Assembly (NCBI RefSeq): GCF_001941845.1
Contig: NZ_CP018870.1
Location: 868,001-932,000, forward strand
Direction: 5' to 3'
From: Streptomyces sp. TN58
GTDB lineage: Bacteria; Actinomycetota; Actinomycetes; Streptomycetales; Streptomycetaceae
DNA length: 64,000 nucleotides
A model generated the notes under the pieces. It was not told the origin of the DNA, ran no database searches, and saw nothing but the letters and a program-made list of their open reading frames with translations. A program made the position numbers and the translations under genes. Of the stretch, positions 56,151 through 64,000 are shown piece by piece (within the stretch, counting starts at the first letter, position 1; every line of letters starts with the position of its first letter).

Positions 56151-56549
56151 TCAGCCGCCGGTGATGCGCCGCTCCGCGACACCCAGGTGCTCGCCCACGC
56201 GGTTGACCAGCAGCGTCATCTCGTACGCGACCTGGCCGATGTCCGCCTCGGCCGCACTCAGCACGCACAGGGAGCTGCCCGCTCCCGCCGCCATGACGAA
56301 AAGGGCCCCGTCGTCGTACTCGATCATCGTCTGCCGGACCTCGCCGGCCCTGAAGTGCCGCCCGGATCCCTTCGCCAGGCTCTGCAGCCCGGCCGCCACG
56401 GCCGCCAGGTGTTCGGCGTCCTCCCTGGGCAGCCCCGCGCTCGCCCCCGTCACCAGGCCGTCATTGGACAGCACCACCGCGTGCCGCACCTGTGGGACCC
56501 TGCGCGTCAGGTCGTCCAGCAGCCAGTCCAGTTGCTTGTCCAGTGCCAT
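56151..56549 (-). CDS. Roadblock/LC7-domain protein (extra conservon-type subunit)
   Basis: A 132-residue Roadblock/LC7 protein with LDWLLDDLTRRVPQVRHAVVLSNDGLVTGASAGLPREDAEHLAAVAAGLQSLAKG, almost the same layout as the CvnB gene at 58281-58727. The ATG at 56549 follows GGGGAGGGG. Roadblock proteins bind Ras-like GTPases (CvnD-type in conservons). It stands alone beyond the PPOX gene, with no kinase of its own, so it may serve the neighbouring CvnA-D set. Confidence 0.88.
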   Translation of the reverse strand: MALDKQLDWLLDDLTRRVPQVRHAVVLSNDGLVTGASAGLPREDAEHLAAVAAGLQSLAKGSGRHFRAGEVRQTMIEYDDGALFVMAAGAGSSLCVLSAAEADIGQVAYEMTLLVNRVGEHLGVAERRITGG

Positions 56550-56655
56550 TCCCAGCCCCTCCCCGTCGACGCGGCCCGCTCGGCCGCGCCCCACCCCGCG
56601 TACTCGTGCCGCAAGCCTTCCCCACCAGCGCCTTTCCGGCAAGGAGGATGTGCCC

Positions 56656-57093
56656 ATGGCGAAGAAGATGACTCAAGAGGAATGGCGGGCGTTCGTGTCC
56701 CATTCCACCCGCACCGGAAAGCTCTCCACCGTCCGCGAGGACGGCAGTCCGCACGTCGCTCCCATCTGGTTCGTACTCGACGGGGACTCCTTCGTCTTCA
56801 ACACCGGCAAGGACACGGTCAAGGGGCGCAATCTGGCCAGGGACGGCCGCGTCGCGCTGTGTGTGGACGACGACCGGCCGCCGTTCTCCTACGTCGTCCT
56901 CCAGGGGCGCGCCGAGATCAGCGGCTACGCCGACGACTCGGACGAACTGCTCGCCTGGGCGACCCGCATCGCCGCCCGCTACATGGGCGAGGAGGCGGCC
57001 GAGGCCTTCGGCCGCCGAAACGCGGTCCCGAGCGAACTCCTCGTCCGCGTCCCGATCGACAAAGTGGTCGCCGTCGCCGGGGTGTCCGACTGA
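56656..57093 (+). CDS. PPOX-class F420-dependent oxidoreductase
   Basis: A 145-residue split-beta-barrel flavin/F420-binding protein. LSTVREDGSPHVAPIWFVLDGDSFVFNTGK and KGRNLARDGRVALCVDDDRPP match the PPOX class (pyridoxamine 5'-phosphate oxidase-like), and the actinobacterial members often use F420. The ATG lies eight bases after AAGGAGG. It is inserted, in opposite orientation, between the conservon and the extra Roadblock gene. The substrate is unknown. Confidence 0.86.
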   Translation: MAKKMTQEEWRAFVSHSTRTGKLSTVREDGSPHVAPIWFVLDGDSFVFNTGKDTVKGRNLARDGRVALCVDDDRPPFSYVVLQGRAEISGYADDSDELLAWATRIAARYMGEEAAEAFGRRNAVPSELLVRVPIDKVVAVAGVSD

Positions 57094-57116
57094 TCCGCCC
57101 CCGCTGCCGGGCGGGC

Positions 57117-57881
57117 TCACCCGGAGCCGGCCTGTGGCCCCACCGAGTCCAGCAGCCGGGCGGTGTGCACCCGCCCGGCGTACTCGACCAGCCTGATCAG
57201 CACTTCCTTGCCGGAGTCCCGGTCCCGTGCGTCGCACAGCACCACCGGGGTCCCCTGTTCCAGGTCCAGGGCCCGCGACACGTCGTGCGCGCCGTAACGC
57301 CGGGCCTCGGTGAAGCAGTTGACGGCCACCACGAAGGGGATGCGCCGGTGCTCGAAGTAGTCGACCGCCGGGAAGCAGTCCTCCAGCCGCCGTGTGTCGG
57401 CGAGTACCACCGCGCCGAGCGCGCCCTGTGACAGCTCGTCCCACAGGAACCAGAACCGGTCCTGCCCCGGGGTGCCGAACAAGTAGAGGGACAGCCCCGA
57501 GCGGATGGTGATCCGCCCGAAGTCCATGGCCACGGTCGTGGTCGTCTTCTGGTCCACGCCCCCCGTGTCGTCGACCAGTTCGCCCGCCTCGCTCAGCTGC
57601 TCCTCCGTACGCAGCGGCCGGATCTCGCTCACCGCTCCCACGAGCGTGGTCTTTCCCACCCCGAAGCCCCCCGCCACCAGGATCTTCAGTGCGAGCGCGG
57701 CCAGTTCGCCGTCCTCCTCCTCCACCGCTCCCGGATCCGCGTCCGAACCCGGGCCCGGCGCCGGGCCCGTGTCCAAGGCCCGGTCCTCCAGGCCCCGGCG
57801 CGGGCCCGGTTCCGTCTCCGTCTCCGGTGCGGCTCCGGCCGGCCCGGCCGTCCCGGAGGCCCGGTTGTCGTGGTGTCCCAT
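57117..57881 (-). CDS. cvnD: CvnD-like GTPase
   Basis: A 254-residue Ras-like small GTPase (DUF/ATP-GTP-binding protein of conservons). Walker A is GGFGVGKTT, followed by TTTVAMDFGRI, the DxxG equivalent LFGTPGQDRFWFLW, and the NCFTE base-recognition stretch. A 60-residue acidic, low-complexity N terminus precedes the G domain. It starts one base before the DUF742 stop, as usual in conservons, and would take the GTPase role in a CvnA-D membrane switch. Confidence 0.9.
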   Translation of the reverse strand: MGHHDNRASGTAGPAGAAPETETEPGPRRGLEDRALDTGPAPGPGSDADPGAVEEEDGELAALALKILVAGGFGVGKTTLVGAVSEIRPLRTEEQLSEAGELVDDTGGVDQKTTTTVAMDFGRITIRSGLSLYLFGTPGQDRFWFLWDELSQGALGAVVLADTRRLEDCFPAVDYFEHRRIPFVVAVNCFTEARRYGAHDVSRALDLEQGTPVVLCDARDRDSGKEVLIRLVEYAGRVHTARLLDSVGPQAGSG

Positions 57882-58264
57882 CAAAGCGCTCGCAATCCCT
57901 CGATGACTTCACGCAGAATCCGCTCGTCCGGCAGTTGGGCGGGCGGCACCGGGCGGCTGACCCTGACGTGCCCGCCCTCCAGCAGGTCGCCGAGGAGCAC
58001 CCGTACGACTCCCACGGGCAGATCGGCGTCGGCGGCGAGTTCCGCCACCGACTGGGTCTCGGACCGGCAGAGGCCCAGCAGTGCCCGGTGTTCGGGGCCG
58101 AGCAGCGACTCGGCCGCCTCGTCCGCGCCGCCCTGCGTGTCCACCGCGACCAGGGCGATCAGGTCGAAGCGGACCCCGTGGGGCCCCGGCTTGGTACGCC
58201 CCCCGGTCATGGCGTACGGGCGGACGAGCGGGCCCGCTTCGGCGTCGTACCAGTGGCCGCGCAT
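57881..58264 (-). CDS. cvnC: CvnC-like DUF742 protein
   Basis: A 127-residue DUF742 protein: VRPYAMTGGRTKP, FDLIALVAV, HRALLGLCRSETQSVAELAADADLPVGVVRVLLGDLL and the end ILREVIEGLRAL. The C-terminal part is HTH-like. It lies 16 bases after the CvnB stop and overlaps the CvnD gene, in the standard A-B-C-D order. Confidence 0.92.
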   Translation of the reverse strand: MRGHWYDAEAGPLVRPYAMTGGRTKPGPHGVRFDLIALVAVDTQGGADEAAESLLGPEHRALLGLCRSETQSVAELAADADLPVGVVRVLLGDLLEGGHVRVSRPVPPAQLPDERILREVIEGLRAL

Positions 58265-58280
58265 GTGCCGGACCGCGCCC

Positions 58281-58727
58281 TCAGCCGGCGGCCGGCGGTC
58301 GCTTCGCCGCGAACCTCGGCGGGGTGTAGAGGTGTTCCCCGACCCGCCTGACCAGCCGGGCCATCTCGTAGGCGATCAGCCCGACGTCGGCGTTCGCCGC
58401 GCTGAGGACGGCCAGGCACGAGCCGTCGCCGGCGGCCGCGACGAAGAGGAACCCCTCGTCCATCTCGACCATCGTCTGGCGCACGCCGCCGGCGTGGAAA
58501 TGCCGGCCCGCGCCCTTGGCCAGGCTGTGGAAACCGGAGGCGACCGCCGCCAGGTGCTCGGCGTCCTCCCGGCTCAACGCGTTGGAGGCGCCTACCGCCA
58601 GGCCGTCGTTGGAGAGGACCACGGCGTGCCGGACCTCGACGACCCGGTGCACCAGGTCGTCCAGGAGCCAGTCCAGTTCGCCCGACCTGCGGGGGCCGTC
58701 GTGGCCGATCCTCTGGTGCTCGATCAT
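58281..58727 (-). CDS. cvnB: CvnB-like Roadblock/LC7 protein
   Basis: A 148-residue Roadblock/LC7 domain protein with ELDWLLDDLVHRVVEVRHAVVLSNDGLAVGAS and MARLVRRVGEHL. The ATG at 58727 overlaps the sensor kinase stop by one base; GTG 58730 is an alternative. It would regulate the CvnD GTPase downstream of the sensor. Confidence 0.92.
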   Translation of the reverse strand: MIEHQRIGHDGPRRSGELDWLLDDLVHRVVEVRHAVVLSNDGLAVGASNALSREDAEHLAAVASGFHSLAKGAGRHFHAGGVRQTMVEMDEGFLFVAAAGDGSCLAVLSAANADVGLIAYEMARLVRRVGEHLYTPPRFAAKRPPAAG

Positions 58728-61384
58728 CACACTTCTTCTCCTTCGCTGCCTGTGTGGGGGGAGTTGTCCTCGGCGCCGCGGGCCCATCCGGCGCGATAGG
58801 CCGTCATCCGGTCCCGGGCCTGCTCCGGGCTGCGCCCCGGCGGGTCCTCGGGCGACCGGACACCGGCGGGCTCCTGGGGCGCGGGAGCCTCCCGCAGCTG
58901 CGGGACGAGGCTGGCCTGGCGCACCCTGCGCGGCAGTTCCGTGACGGCGGACGCGGAGGACGCGGGAGGCGCGGCGGCCTGCGTACGGGTGCTCCCTCCC
59001 CCGGCGGTGCGCGGCCGGAGCGGGGCCACCGGTGCCGGGCGCGGCTCCCCGGCGGACGCCGGGGCGGACGCGGCGCCGGCCGGCGTGCCGCGCGCGTCGT
59101 CGCCCACGGCGTCCGGGCCGCGCGACCCGTCCCGTACGACGGTCACGGCAGGTGGCTGAGGCTGCGGCGCTGCCGGCGCAGGTCCCCGGGGCGGCCGCTC
59201 CTCCCGACGCCCGGGGGCGCGGTCCGCGCCGGCACGGTCCGCGGCCCCGGCCGGGTCCCGTTGCGGCTCCCGGTCCGGGTCGCCGACGGTGACGGCCCCC
59301 TGGAGGATGGAGTGGGGCAGCAGCACCACGGCGGTGGTGCCGCCGTAGGGCGAGGTGCGCAGGTGCACCTTCACGCCGTGGCGGGCCGACAGGCGGCTGA
59401 CCACGAAGAGGCCCAGCCGGTCGCTGTCGAAGAGGTCGAGGTCCTCGGACTGCTCGATGCGCCGGTTGGCGTCGCCCAGGGCTTCGCGGCCCATGCCCAG
59501 TCCGCGGTCCTCGACCTCCAGGACGTAGCCGGTGCCGACCGGTTCACCGCTGACCCGGACCTTGGTGTGGGGCGGGGAGAACTGGGCGGCGTTCTCGATG
59601 AGTTCGGCGAGGAGGTGGGTGAGGTCGGCGACGGCCCCACCGACCACCGCGGCCTCGGCGAGCTGGCGGACCTCGACGCGCGGGTAGTCCTCGATCTCCG
59701 AGACGGCGGCACGGACGACGTTCGTGAGGGGAACCGGCATGCGCCAGGCACGGCCCGGGGCCGCGCCCGAGAGGATGATCAGGCTCTCCGCGTGCCGACG
59801 CATCCGGGTGGTGAGGTGGTCGAGGCGGAAGAGGTCGCCGAGCTCGTTCGGGTCGTCGGCGCGCCGCTCCATCGAGTCCAGCAGGGTGAGCTGCTTGTGT
59901 ACGAGGACCTGGCTTCGGCGCGCGAGGTTGACGAAGACGCCGGACACTCCGCCGGCCAGCTCCGCCCGCTCGACGGCGGCGCTGAGCGCGGCCCGGTGCA
60001 CCGTGGCCAACGCCTCGCCGACCTGGGTGATCTCGTCGTCGGCGGGCGCGCCGGCCGGGGTCTCGGCGGCGACGTCGATCTCCTCGCCCGCGCGCAGCCG
60101 CTCCATCGCCTCGGGGAGTTTGCGGTGGGCGATCTCCAGGGCGGTGTTGCGGAGCGAGACCAGTTCGACGACGAGGACCCGGCCGATCCGGACGGAGATG
60201 ACGAGGGACGCCGCGACGGCCGCCAGACCCAGCAGTACGGCGGCTCCGGCGGGGCTGAAGGCCCCTTCGGCGACGGGGTCGGCCCGGTGCGCGGCCGCGG
60301 TGTGCGCGGCCTGTTCGATCTCCCGCATCGAGGTGCTGACGCCGCTGTGCGCGGCTTCCCATCCTGCGGGCGCGCCGCGGCCGTCACGGGAGGTGCCGGC
60401 GGCCAGGGCCCGGTCCTCGGCGCCGGTGAGGTCGGCGTAGGCGGCGCTCTTGGCGACGGCCTGCCAGGCGTCCTGCTGGGCGGCGGGCAGGTCGCGGGCC
60501 GCGGTCTCGGTGAGGGCGCGGCGGGACTCGACGGCCCCGGTCAGCTGGCGGAGCGTGTCGGCGCTGCGCTGGCCCGGCAGGGCGAGCAGGGCGTCCTCGC
60601 GGGAGAGGAGTTCGGCGGCGTGGGCGAAGTCGAGCAGGACCCGTGCGTCGGGGCCGAGTTCGGGGTGTTCGGCCCCGGAGAGGGAGCCGTTCACGGCGAA
60701 CGCGGCGTCGACGACGCGGGTGTAGATCGCGAAGGCCGCCTCGGGGGTGGCGCGGCGGTCGGTGATGTCCTTGCGGGCCGAGCCCAGTGCTTCGGCGGCG
60801 GCGACGAACGCGTCCAGTCGGACCACGGTGTCCGAGCGGTAGTCGCCGGAGTCGGCGACGGTGTGCCGGTCGCCGAGCCGCAGGCCGCGGACGGCGCTGT
60901 CGGTGCGACGGGCCTGCTGGTCCAGGGCGCCGGGGTCGGCGGCGGGGTCGGCCAGGAGGCGGACGGCCGCGCGGCGTTCGGCCTGGAGCTCGGTGACGGC
61001 GGCGGCGACGGGGGCGCGTATCTCGGAGTCGACCTGCTGGACACGGGCCAGCCGGGCTATGTCCTGGGCGGTGTCGACGGTGGCGAAGGCCCAGAGCGCG
61101 AGGAGCGAGACGACCGGGACCATCAGCAGGGAGACGATCTTCGCGCGGACGGTGGCGGGGCGCAGTCGTAGCCGGGGGCGGCCCTCACGCGCGGCCGGGG
61201 AGCGCGGCGGGTGCGTGTCGTCGGCCTGTCGCGGCTGTTGCCTCGACTGTTGCCTCGGCTGTTGCCGCACCGGGTGCTCCGCCGCTTCCTCGGCCGGCGG
61301 CCCGGCGTGGGCCCGGCGGCCGCGGGCCGGCGGCGCGGACAGCCGCGGCACCGCTGCTTCCGGTCTTCTGCGGGGTGTTCGCAT
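58727..61384 (-). CDS. cvnA: CvnA-like membrane sensor histidine kinase (nitrate-sensor type)
   Basis: An 885-residue protein. After a Gln/Pro/Arg-rich N terminus it has a transmembrane segment (KIVSLLMVPVVSLLALWAFA), an extracytoplasmic nitrate-sensor-like helical region, a second transmembrane segment (AGAAVLLGLAAVAASLVISV), a HAMP-like linker and an HATPase domain (LLAELIENAAQFSPPHTKVRV, EVEDRGLGMG, GLFVVSRLSARHGV). The phospho-acceptor His region is not canonical, as is usual for CvnA. The C-terminal 160 residues are disordered. The ATG at 61384 follows GAGGAG. A short repeat encoding QQPRQQSRQQPRQ is near the N terminus (around 61230-61265). Confidence 0.9.
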   Translation of the reverse strand: MRTPRRRPEAAVPRLSAPPARGRRAHAGPPAEEAAEHPVRQQPRQQSRQQPRQADDTHPPRSPAAREGRPRLRLRPATVRAKIVSLLMVPVVSLLALWAFATVDTAQDIARLARVQQVDSEIRAPVAAAVTELQAERRAAVRLLADPAADPGALDQQARRTDSAVRGLRLGDRHTVADSGDYRSDTVVRLDAFVAAAEALGSARKDITDRRATPEAAFAIYTRVVDAAFAVNGSLSGAEHPELGPDARVLLDFAHAAELLSREDALLALPGQRSADTLRQLTGAVESRRALTETAARDLPAAQQDAWQAVAKSAAYADLTGAEDRALAAGTSRDGRGAPAGWEAAHSGVSTSMREIEQAAHTAAAHRADPVAEGAFSPAGAAVLLGLAAVAASLVISVRIGRVLVVELVSLRNTALEIAHRKLPEAMERLRAGEEIDVAAETPAGAPADDEITQVGEALATVHRAALSAAVERAELAGGVSGVFVNLARRSQVLVHKQLTLLDSMERRADDPNELGDLFRLDHLTTRMRRHAESLIILSGAAPGRAWRMPVPLTNVVRAAVSEIEDYPRVEVRQLAEAAVVGGAVADLTHLLAELIENAAQFSPPHTKVRVSGEPVGTGYVLEVEDRGLGMGREALGDANRRIEQSEDLDLFDSDRLGLFVVSRLSARHGVKVHLRTSPYGGTTAVVLLPHSILQGAVTVGDPDREPQRDPAGAADRAGADRAPGRREERPPRGPAPAAPQPQPPAVTVVRDGSRGPDAVGDDARGTPAGAASAPASAGEPRPAPVAPLRPRTAGGGSTRTQAAAPPASSASAVTELPRRVRQASLVPQLREAPAPQEPAGVRSPEDPPGRSPEQARDRMTAYRAGWARGAEDNSPHTGSEGEEV

Positions 61385-61536
61385 GGGCTCCTCGTTCCGG
61401 GCGGTGCCTGCGGTTGCGGTCGGCCGCAACGGATCGGACGGGCGGTGAAGGGACAAGTGGTACGGGTCCGGGCGGCTGGTACGGGTACGGGCGCTGGTAG
61501 GGGTACGGTGCGGCCCGCGCTCCCGGGGCGGCGCTC

Positions 61537-62325
61537 TCAGTGCGCGGCCGCGGTGTGCTCCCCCAGGTGCCGGGCGGAGGCGGAGGCGGCGCGCTCGTCG
61601 GCCGTCGGGGAGAGCGCGACGAAGGCGGCGGTGATGAACAGGTAGGAGCCCAGTCCGACGGCGAGCGGGAAGATGAACTGCATCGCGGTGGCCCCGGGCA
61701 GGGCGGCGTCCGAGGGGCTGACGCTGACGGCGACGGCGGTCATGCCCGTGTAGTGCATGCTGCTGACGGCGGCGCCCATGACGAGGGAGGCGGCGGCCAC
61801 GGCCAGGGGCGACCTGATGTTGAGCGCGGCCCAGAGAGCGGCGGTGGCGGCGACCACGGCGATGACGACGGACAGCCCGACGACGAGCGGGTCGTAAGTG
61901 ACCTCACCGTGCAGGCGCAGGGCCGCCATGCCCAGGTAGTGCATGCTGGCGACCCCGATTCCGGTGGTGAGCCCGCCCAGTACGAGGGCACGCCCGCGCG
62001 CCCTGCCGTAGCCCACCGCGAAGACCCCGGCACCGACGACGAGCATGGCGACGAGCAGGCTGAGGATGGTGAGCGGCACGTCGTAGTGGATCTCCGTCCC
62101 GGTGACCTCGAAGCCGAGCATCGCGACGAAGTGCATGGTCCAGATGCCGGTTCCGATGGCGGAGGCCGCGGTGAGGAGCCAGTTGCGGCGGACGGCTCCG
62201 GTCGCGGCGAGTGCGCGGACCGTGCAGCGCAGCCCGAGGGCGGCGCCGATCGATGCCATCACGTATGACAGCACGGGTGTCAGCCAGCCGTAGGCGGCGT
62301 GGTCCAGATGTCCCAGGTGTCCCAT
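61537..62325 (-). CDS. MHYT-domain integral membrane sensor
   Basis: A 262-residue membrane protein with seven hydrophobic segments and three MHYT-type motifs: WTMHFVAML, ASMHYLGMAAL and SSMHYTGMTAV. MHYT proteins are predicted to bind copper and sense oxygen, CO or NO. There is no GGDEF, EAL or kinase domain, so output must be through partners. ATG 62325 is preferred to GTG 62331. It is on the same strand as the conservon, 152 bases upstream of the CvnA start, and may share its signal input. Confidence 0.87.
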   Translation of the reverse strand: MGHLGHLDHAAYGWLTPVLSYVMASIGAALGLRCTVRALAATGAVRRNWLLTAASAIGTGIWTMHFVAMLGFEVTGTEIHYDVPLTILSLLVAMLVVGAGVFAVGYGRARGRALVLGGLTTGIGVASMHYLGMAALRLHGEVTYDPLVVGLSVVIAVVAATAALWAALNIRSPLAVAAASLVMGAAVSSMHYTGMTAVAVSVSPSDAALPGATAMQFIFPLAVGLGSYLFITAAFVALSPTADERAASASARHLGEHTAAAH

Positions 62326-62493
62326 GGCCACCGGACGCTAGTCCGGGTGAGGGCGCGAACAGGGGGCGCATTTCGAAAGCAGCTGTAAGTGCTGGAATAT
62401 GACAGAGCTACGTTCACCTTCGATCACCCCGCGCGCCACCTTGCGCACGGGCCGCGGGCACCCGGCGGCGCGGTGGTGGGGGATCATGGGCCC

Positions 62494-63093
62494 ATGAGCG
62501 AAGACCACACCCACGTGCAGGAGTTCTTCGGGGCGCGGGCCGAAGGCTGGGACCGCAAGTTCCCGGAGGACGGGCCGGCCTTCGCCACCGCCGTGGCGGA
62601 GTTCGGGCTGCGGCCCGGGGACCGGGTGCTCGACGCGGGCTGCGGCACCGGGCGGGCCCTGGCCTCACTGCGGGCCACGGTCGGACCCGCGGGCACCGTG
62701 CTCGGCGTGGACCTCACACCGCAGATGCTGGCCGCCGCGCAGCGGGCCGGGCGCGCAGCCGAGGGCGCGCTGCTGCTCGCCGACGTGGCCCGGCTGCCGC
62801 TGCGCGACGAGGCGCTGGACGCGGTGTTCGCCGCCGGGCTCATCGCCCACCTGCCCGATCCGGCGGCGAACCTGCGCGAACTGGCGCGGGTGGTCCGGCC
62901 GGGCGGCCGGCTCGCGCTCTTCCACCCGATCGGGCGGGCCGCGCTCGCCGCGCGCCACGGCCGCGAGCTGACCCCGCAGGACCTGCGGGCCGAGCACAAC
63001 CTCGGCCCGCTCCTGTCCGCCTCCGGATGGGACATGACCTCGTACGCCGACGAGGACCACCGGTTCCTGGCGCTGGCCGCGCGCCGGTCCTGA
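62494..63093 (+). CDS. Class I SAM-dependent methyltransferase
   Basis: A 199-residue methyltransferase with SAM motif I VLDAGCGTGRAL, a GTVLGVDLTPQMLAAAQRA acidic loop and LADVARLPLRDEALDAVFAAGLIAHLPD followed by VVRPGGRLALFHP. This is the Methyltransf_11/25 type, substrate unknown. It stands alone between the MHYT gene and the repeat region. Confidence 0.87.
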   Translation: MSEDHTHVQEFFGARAEGWDRKFPEDGPAFATAVAEFGLRPGDRVLDAGCGTGRALASLRATVGPAGTVLGVDLTPQMLAAAQRAGRAAEGALLLADVARLPLRDEALDAVFAAGLIAHLPDPAANLRELARVVRPGGRLALFHPIGRAALAARHGRELTPQDLRAEHNLGPLLSASGWDMTSYADEDHRFLALAARRS

Positions 63094-63118
63094 CCCCGGT
63101 ACGCGCTCCCGGTCCGCC

Positions 63119-63184
63119 GGGCCGCGTTCCCGATCCGTGCTCCCGGGCCGCGTTCCCGATCCGTGCTCCCGGGCCGCGTTCCCG
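63119..63184. repeat. 26-base tandem repeat
   Basis: Two full tandem copies of a 26-base unit starting GGGCCGCGTTCCCG (63119-63144 and 63145-63170) plus a 14-base partial third copy (63171-63184) lie in the spacer between the convergent methyltransferase and DUF2236 genes. They look like slippage products; no terminator-like stem is obvious. Confidence 0.8.
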
Positions 63185-63198
63185 GTGCCGTGGCCGGA

Positions 63199-64000
63199 TC
63201 AGGCCGGAGGCTGGGCCTCGGCCCCGGCGGGCCGGCGCGGATGCGGTACGGGGCAGCCGCCCCCGCCGGGCACGGGGAAGGTGCCGAGCTCGCCCACGTC
63301 GTAACCGTCGGGATAGCCCTTGATCTCCGGGTTCTGGCGGGCGTAGTGCGGGGCCCGGCGCGGGGGCAGCAGACGGACCGCGCGGCCCCGCAGGCGCAAG
63401 GCGCCCTGCACCAGCTTCCGGAAGCCGGCGTTCGGGGCCTCGTACCGGAAGGCGGCGATCAGTGAGTCGTCGAGGAGGGCGAGGCCTCCGCGGCGCACGG
63501 CGGGTGCGAGCGGTGCCGGGTACCAGGAGGCCATCAGGTCGAGGGTGGAGTCGGCGACCTTGCGGGCGCCCTCGTCCCAGCCGAAGTGGGCCGCCTCGTA
63601 GGCGTCGAGGGTGGCTTCGAACTCCTCGTAGGAGCCCGGGATGTCCGTGATGCCCAGGTGTCGGCCGAGAGCGGTGTAGTAGTTGGCGCTCGCCCGGCGT
63701 TCGTGGTGGGTCATGGGGCGCCAGCCGTAGGCGTCCAGCCAGCGGGACGGAATCACCACGAACGTGCACAGGACGTAGCGCATGTCGTCGTTGGAGATGT
63801 CGTAACTGCGGTGCATCTGGTTGACGCGGCGGATCGCCGTGCGCGCGGTGTCGCTGTCGAAGCCGTGCTCGACGACCGCGTCGAGGAGCAGCGCGGTGTC
63901 GTCGTAGCGCTTCTGCGTGCGCTCGGTGAACTCGGCGGTCTCGGCCAGCAGGCCGCCGATGCTGGGGACGGCGTACGTCCGGAACAGCGCGAGCTCCAGG
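63199..64000 (-). CDS. DUF2236 (MpaB-like oxygenase family) protein, start beyond the window
   Basis: The minus-strand frame is open to the right edge, so the N terminus is missing. Translation includes RTYAVPSIGGLLAETAEF, RTQKRYDDTALLLDAVVEHGF, RRVNQMHRSYDISNDDMRYVL and YGWRPMTHHERRA. These are typical of the DUF2236/oxygenase MpaB family, heme-binding latex-clearing-like proteins, where the conserved His and Arg residues are in RxxxR/MHR and HHERR. Only about 267 residues are visible. Confidence 0.83.
   Translation of the reverse strand, partial: LELALFRTYAVPSIGGLLAETAEFTERTQKRYDDTALLLDAVVEHGFDSDTARTAIRRVNQMHRSYDISNDDMRYVLCTFVVIPSRWLDAYGWRPMTHHERRASANYYTALGRHLGITDIPGSYEEFEATLDAYEAAHFGWDEGARKVADSTLDLMASWYPAPLAPAVRRGGLALLDDSLIAAFRYEAPNAGFRKLVQGALRLRGRAVRLLPPRRAPHYARQNPEIKGYPDGYDVGELGTFPVPGGGGCPVPHPRRPAGAEAQPPA

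Overview
The window is very GC-rich, its genes are tightly packed and often overlap by 1-14 bases, and it carries a conservon (cvnA-D), DUF742, SARP and MHYT genes. Together these point to a Streptomyces or close relative chromosome.

Layout. (1) 1-3101, plus strand: a 5'-truncated SHMT-fold enzyme, a DUF2461 protein and an L-threonine aldolase, joined by GTGA/ATGA overlaps, then a GNAT acetyltransferase and a strong terminator hairpin. (2) 3179-32073: a nonribosomal peptide biosynthetic gene cluster. A SARP activator (27322-28326, minus) faces a tryptophan halogenase (28503-30104, plus) across an intergenic region with two direct copies and one inverted copy of GGCCTACA. The plus arm is halogenase, flavin reductase and a cation/proton antiporter. 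The minus arm is SARP, aldehyde dehydrogenase, A-PCP, type II thioesterase, MbtH, P450, A-PCP-Cy-MT, phosphopantetheinyl transferase, AlkZ-like DNA glycosylase, MFS exporter, (terminator), C-A-PCP-TE, C-A-PCP, free-standing C domain and two overlapping acyl-CoA dehydrogenases. (3) 32109-42610: housekeeping and accessory genes (GNAT, universal stress protein, amino acid permease, histidine phosphatase, DUF1275, Lrp, HAD phosphatase, a decayed P450 pseudogene, an FMO-like flavoprotein, an MltG-like protein, and an ABC exporter facing a MarR gene across a palindromic operator). (4) 42651-55986: a D-lactate dehydrogenase-type FAD/Fe-S fusion, an asymmetric ABC exporter pair, a hypothetical protein, a metal-dependent hydrolase-like membrane protein, a DExH helicase, acyl-CoA thioesterase II, a YchJ-like protein and a DNA-binding-like hypothetical. 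(5) 56151-64000: a conservon with an extra Roadblock gene and a PPOX flavoprotein, then an MHYT membrane protein, a methyltransferase and a truncated DUF2236 gene.

How the cluster may work (inference). A halogenated tryptophan is supplied by the halogenase and its reductase. One amino acid is loaded on the free-standing A-PCP (MbtH-assisted), probably beta-hydroxylated by the P450, and passed to an assembly line containing a heterocyclisation (Cy) domain with a C-terminal methyltransferase. One A domain lacks the amino-group-binding Asp. A condensation domain has lost its second catalytic His, and the terminal TE has Cys in place of Ser. The AlkZ-like glycosylase carries Gln37 and Gln39, the catalytic pair of AlkZ, which repairs azinomycin-DNA adducts. 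If it is a self-resistance enzyme, the product may be a DNA-alkylating chlorinated peptide. I do not recognise this gene combination as a characterised cluster. All A-domain specificity codes were aligned by hand and are tentative.
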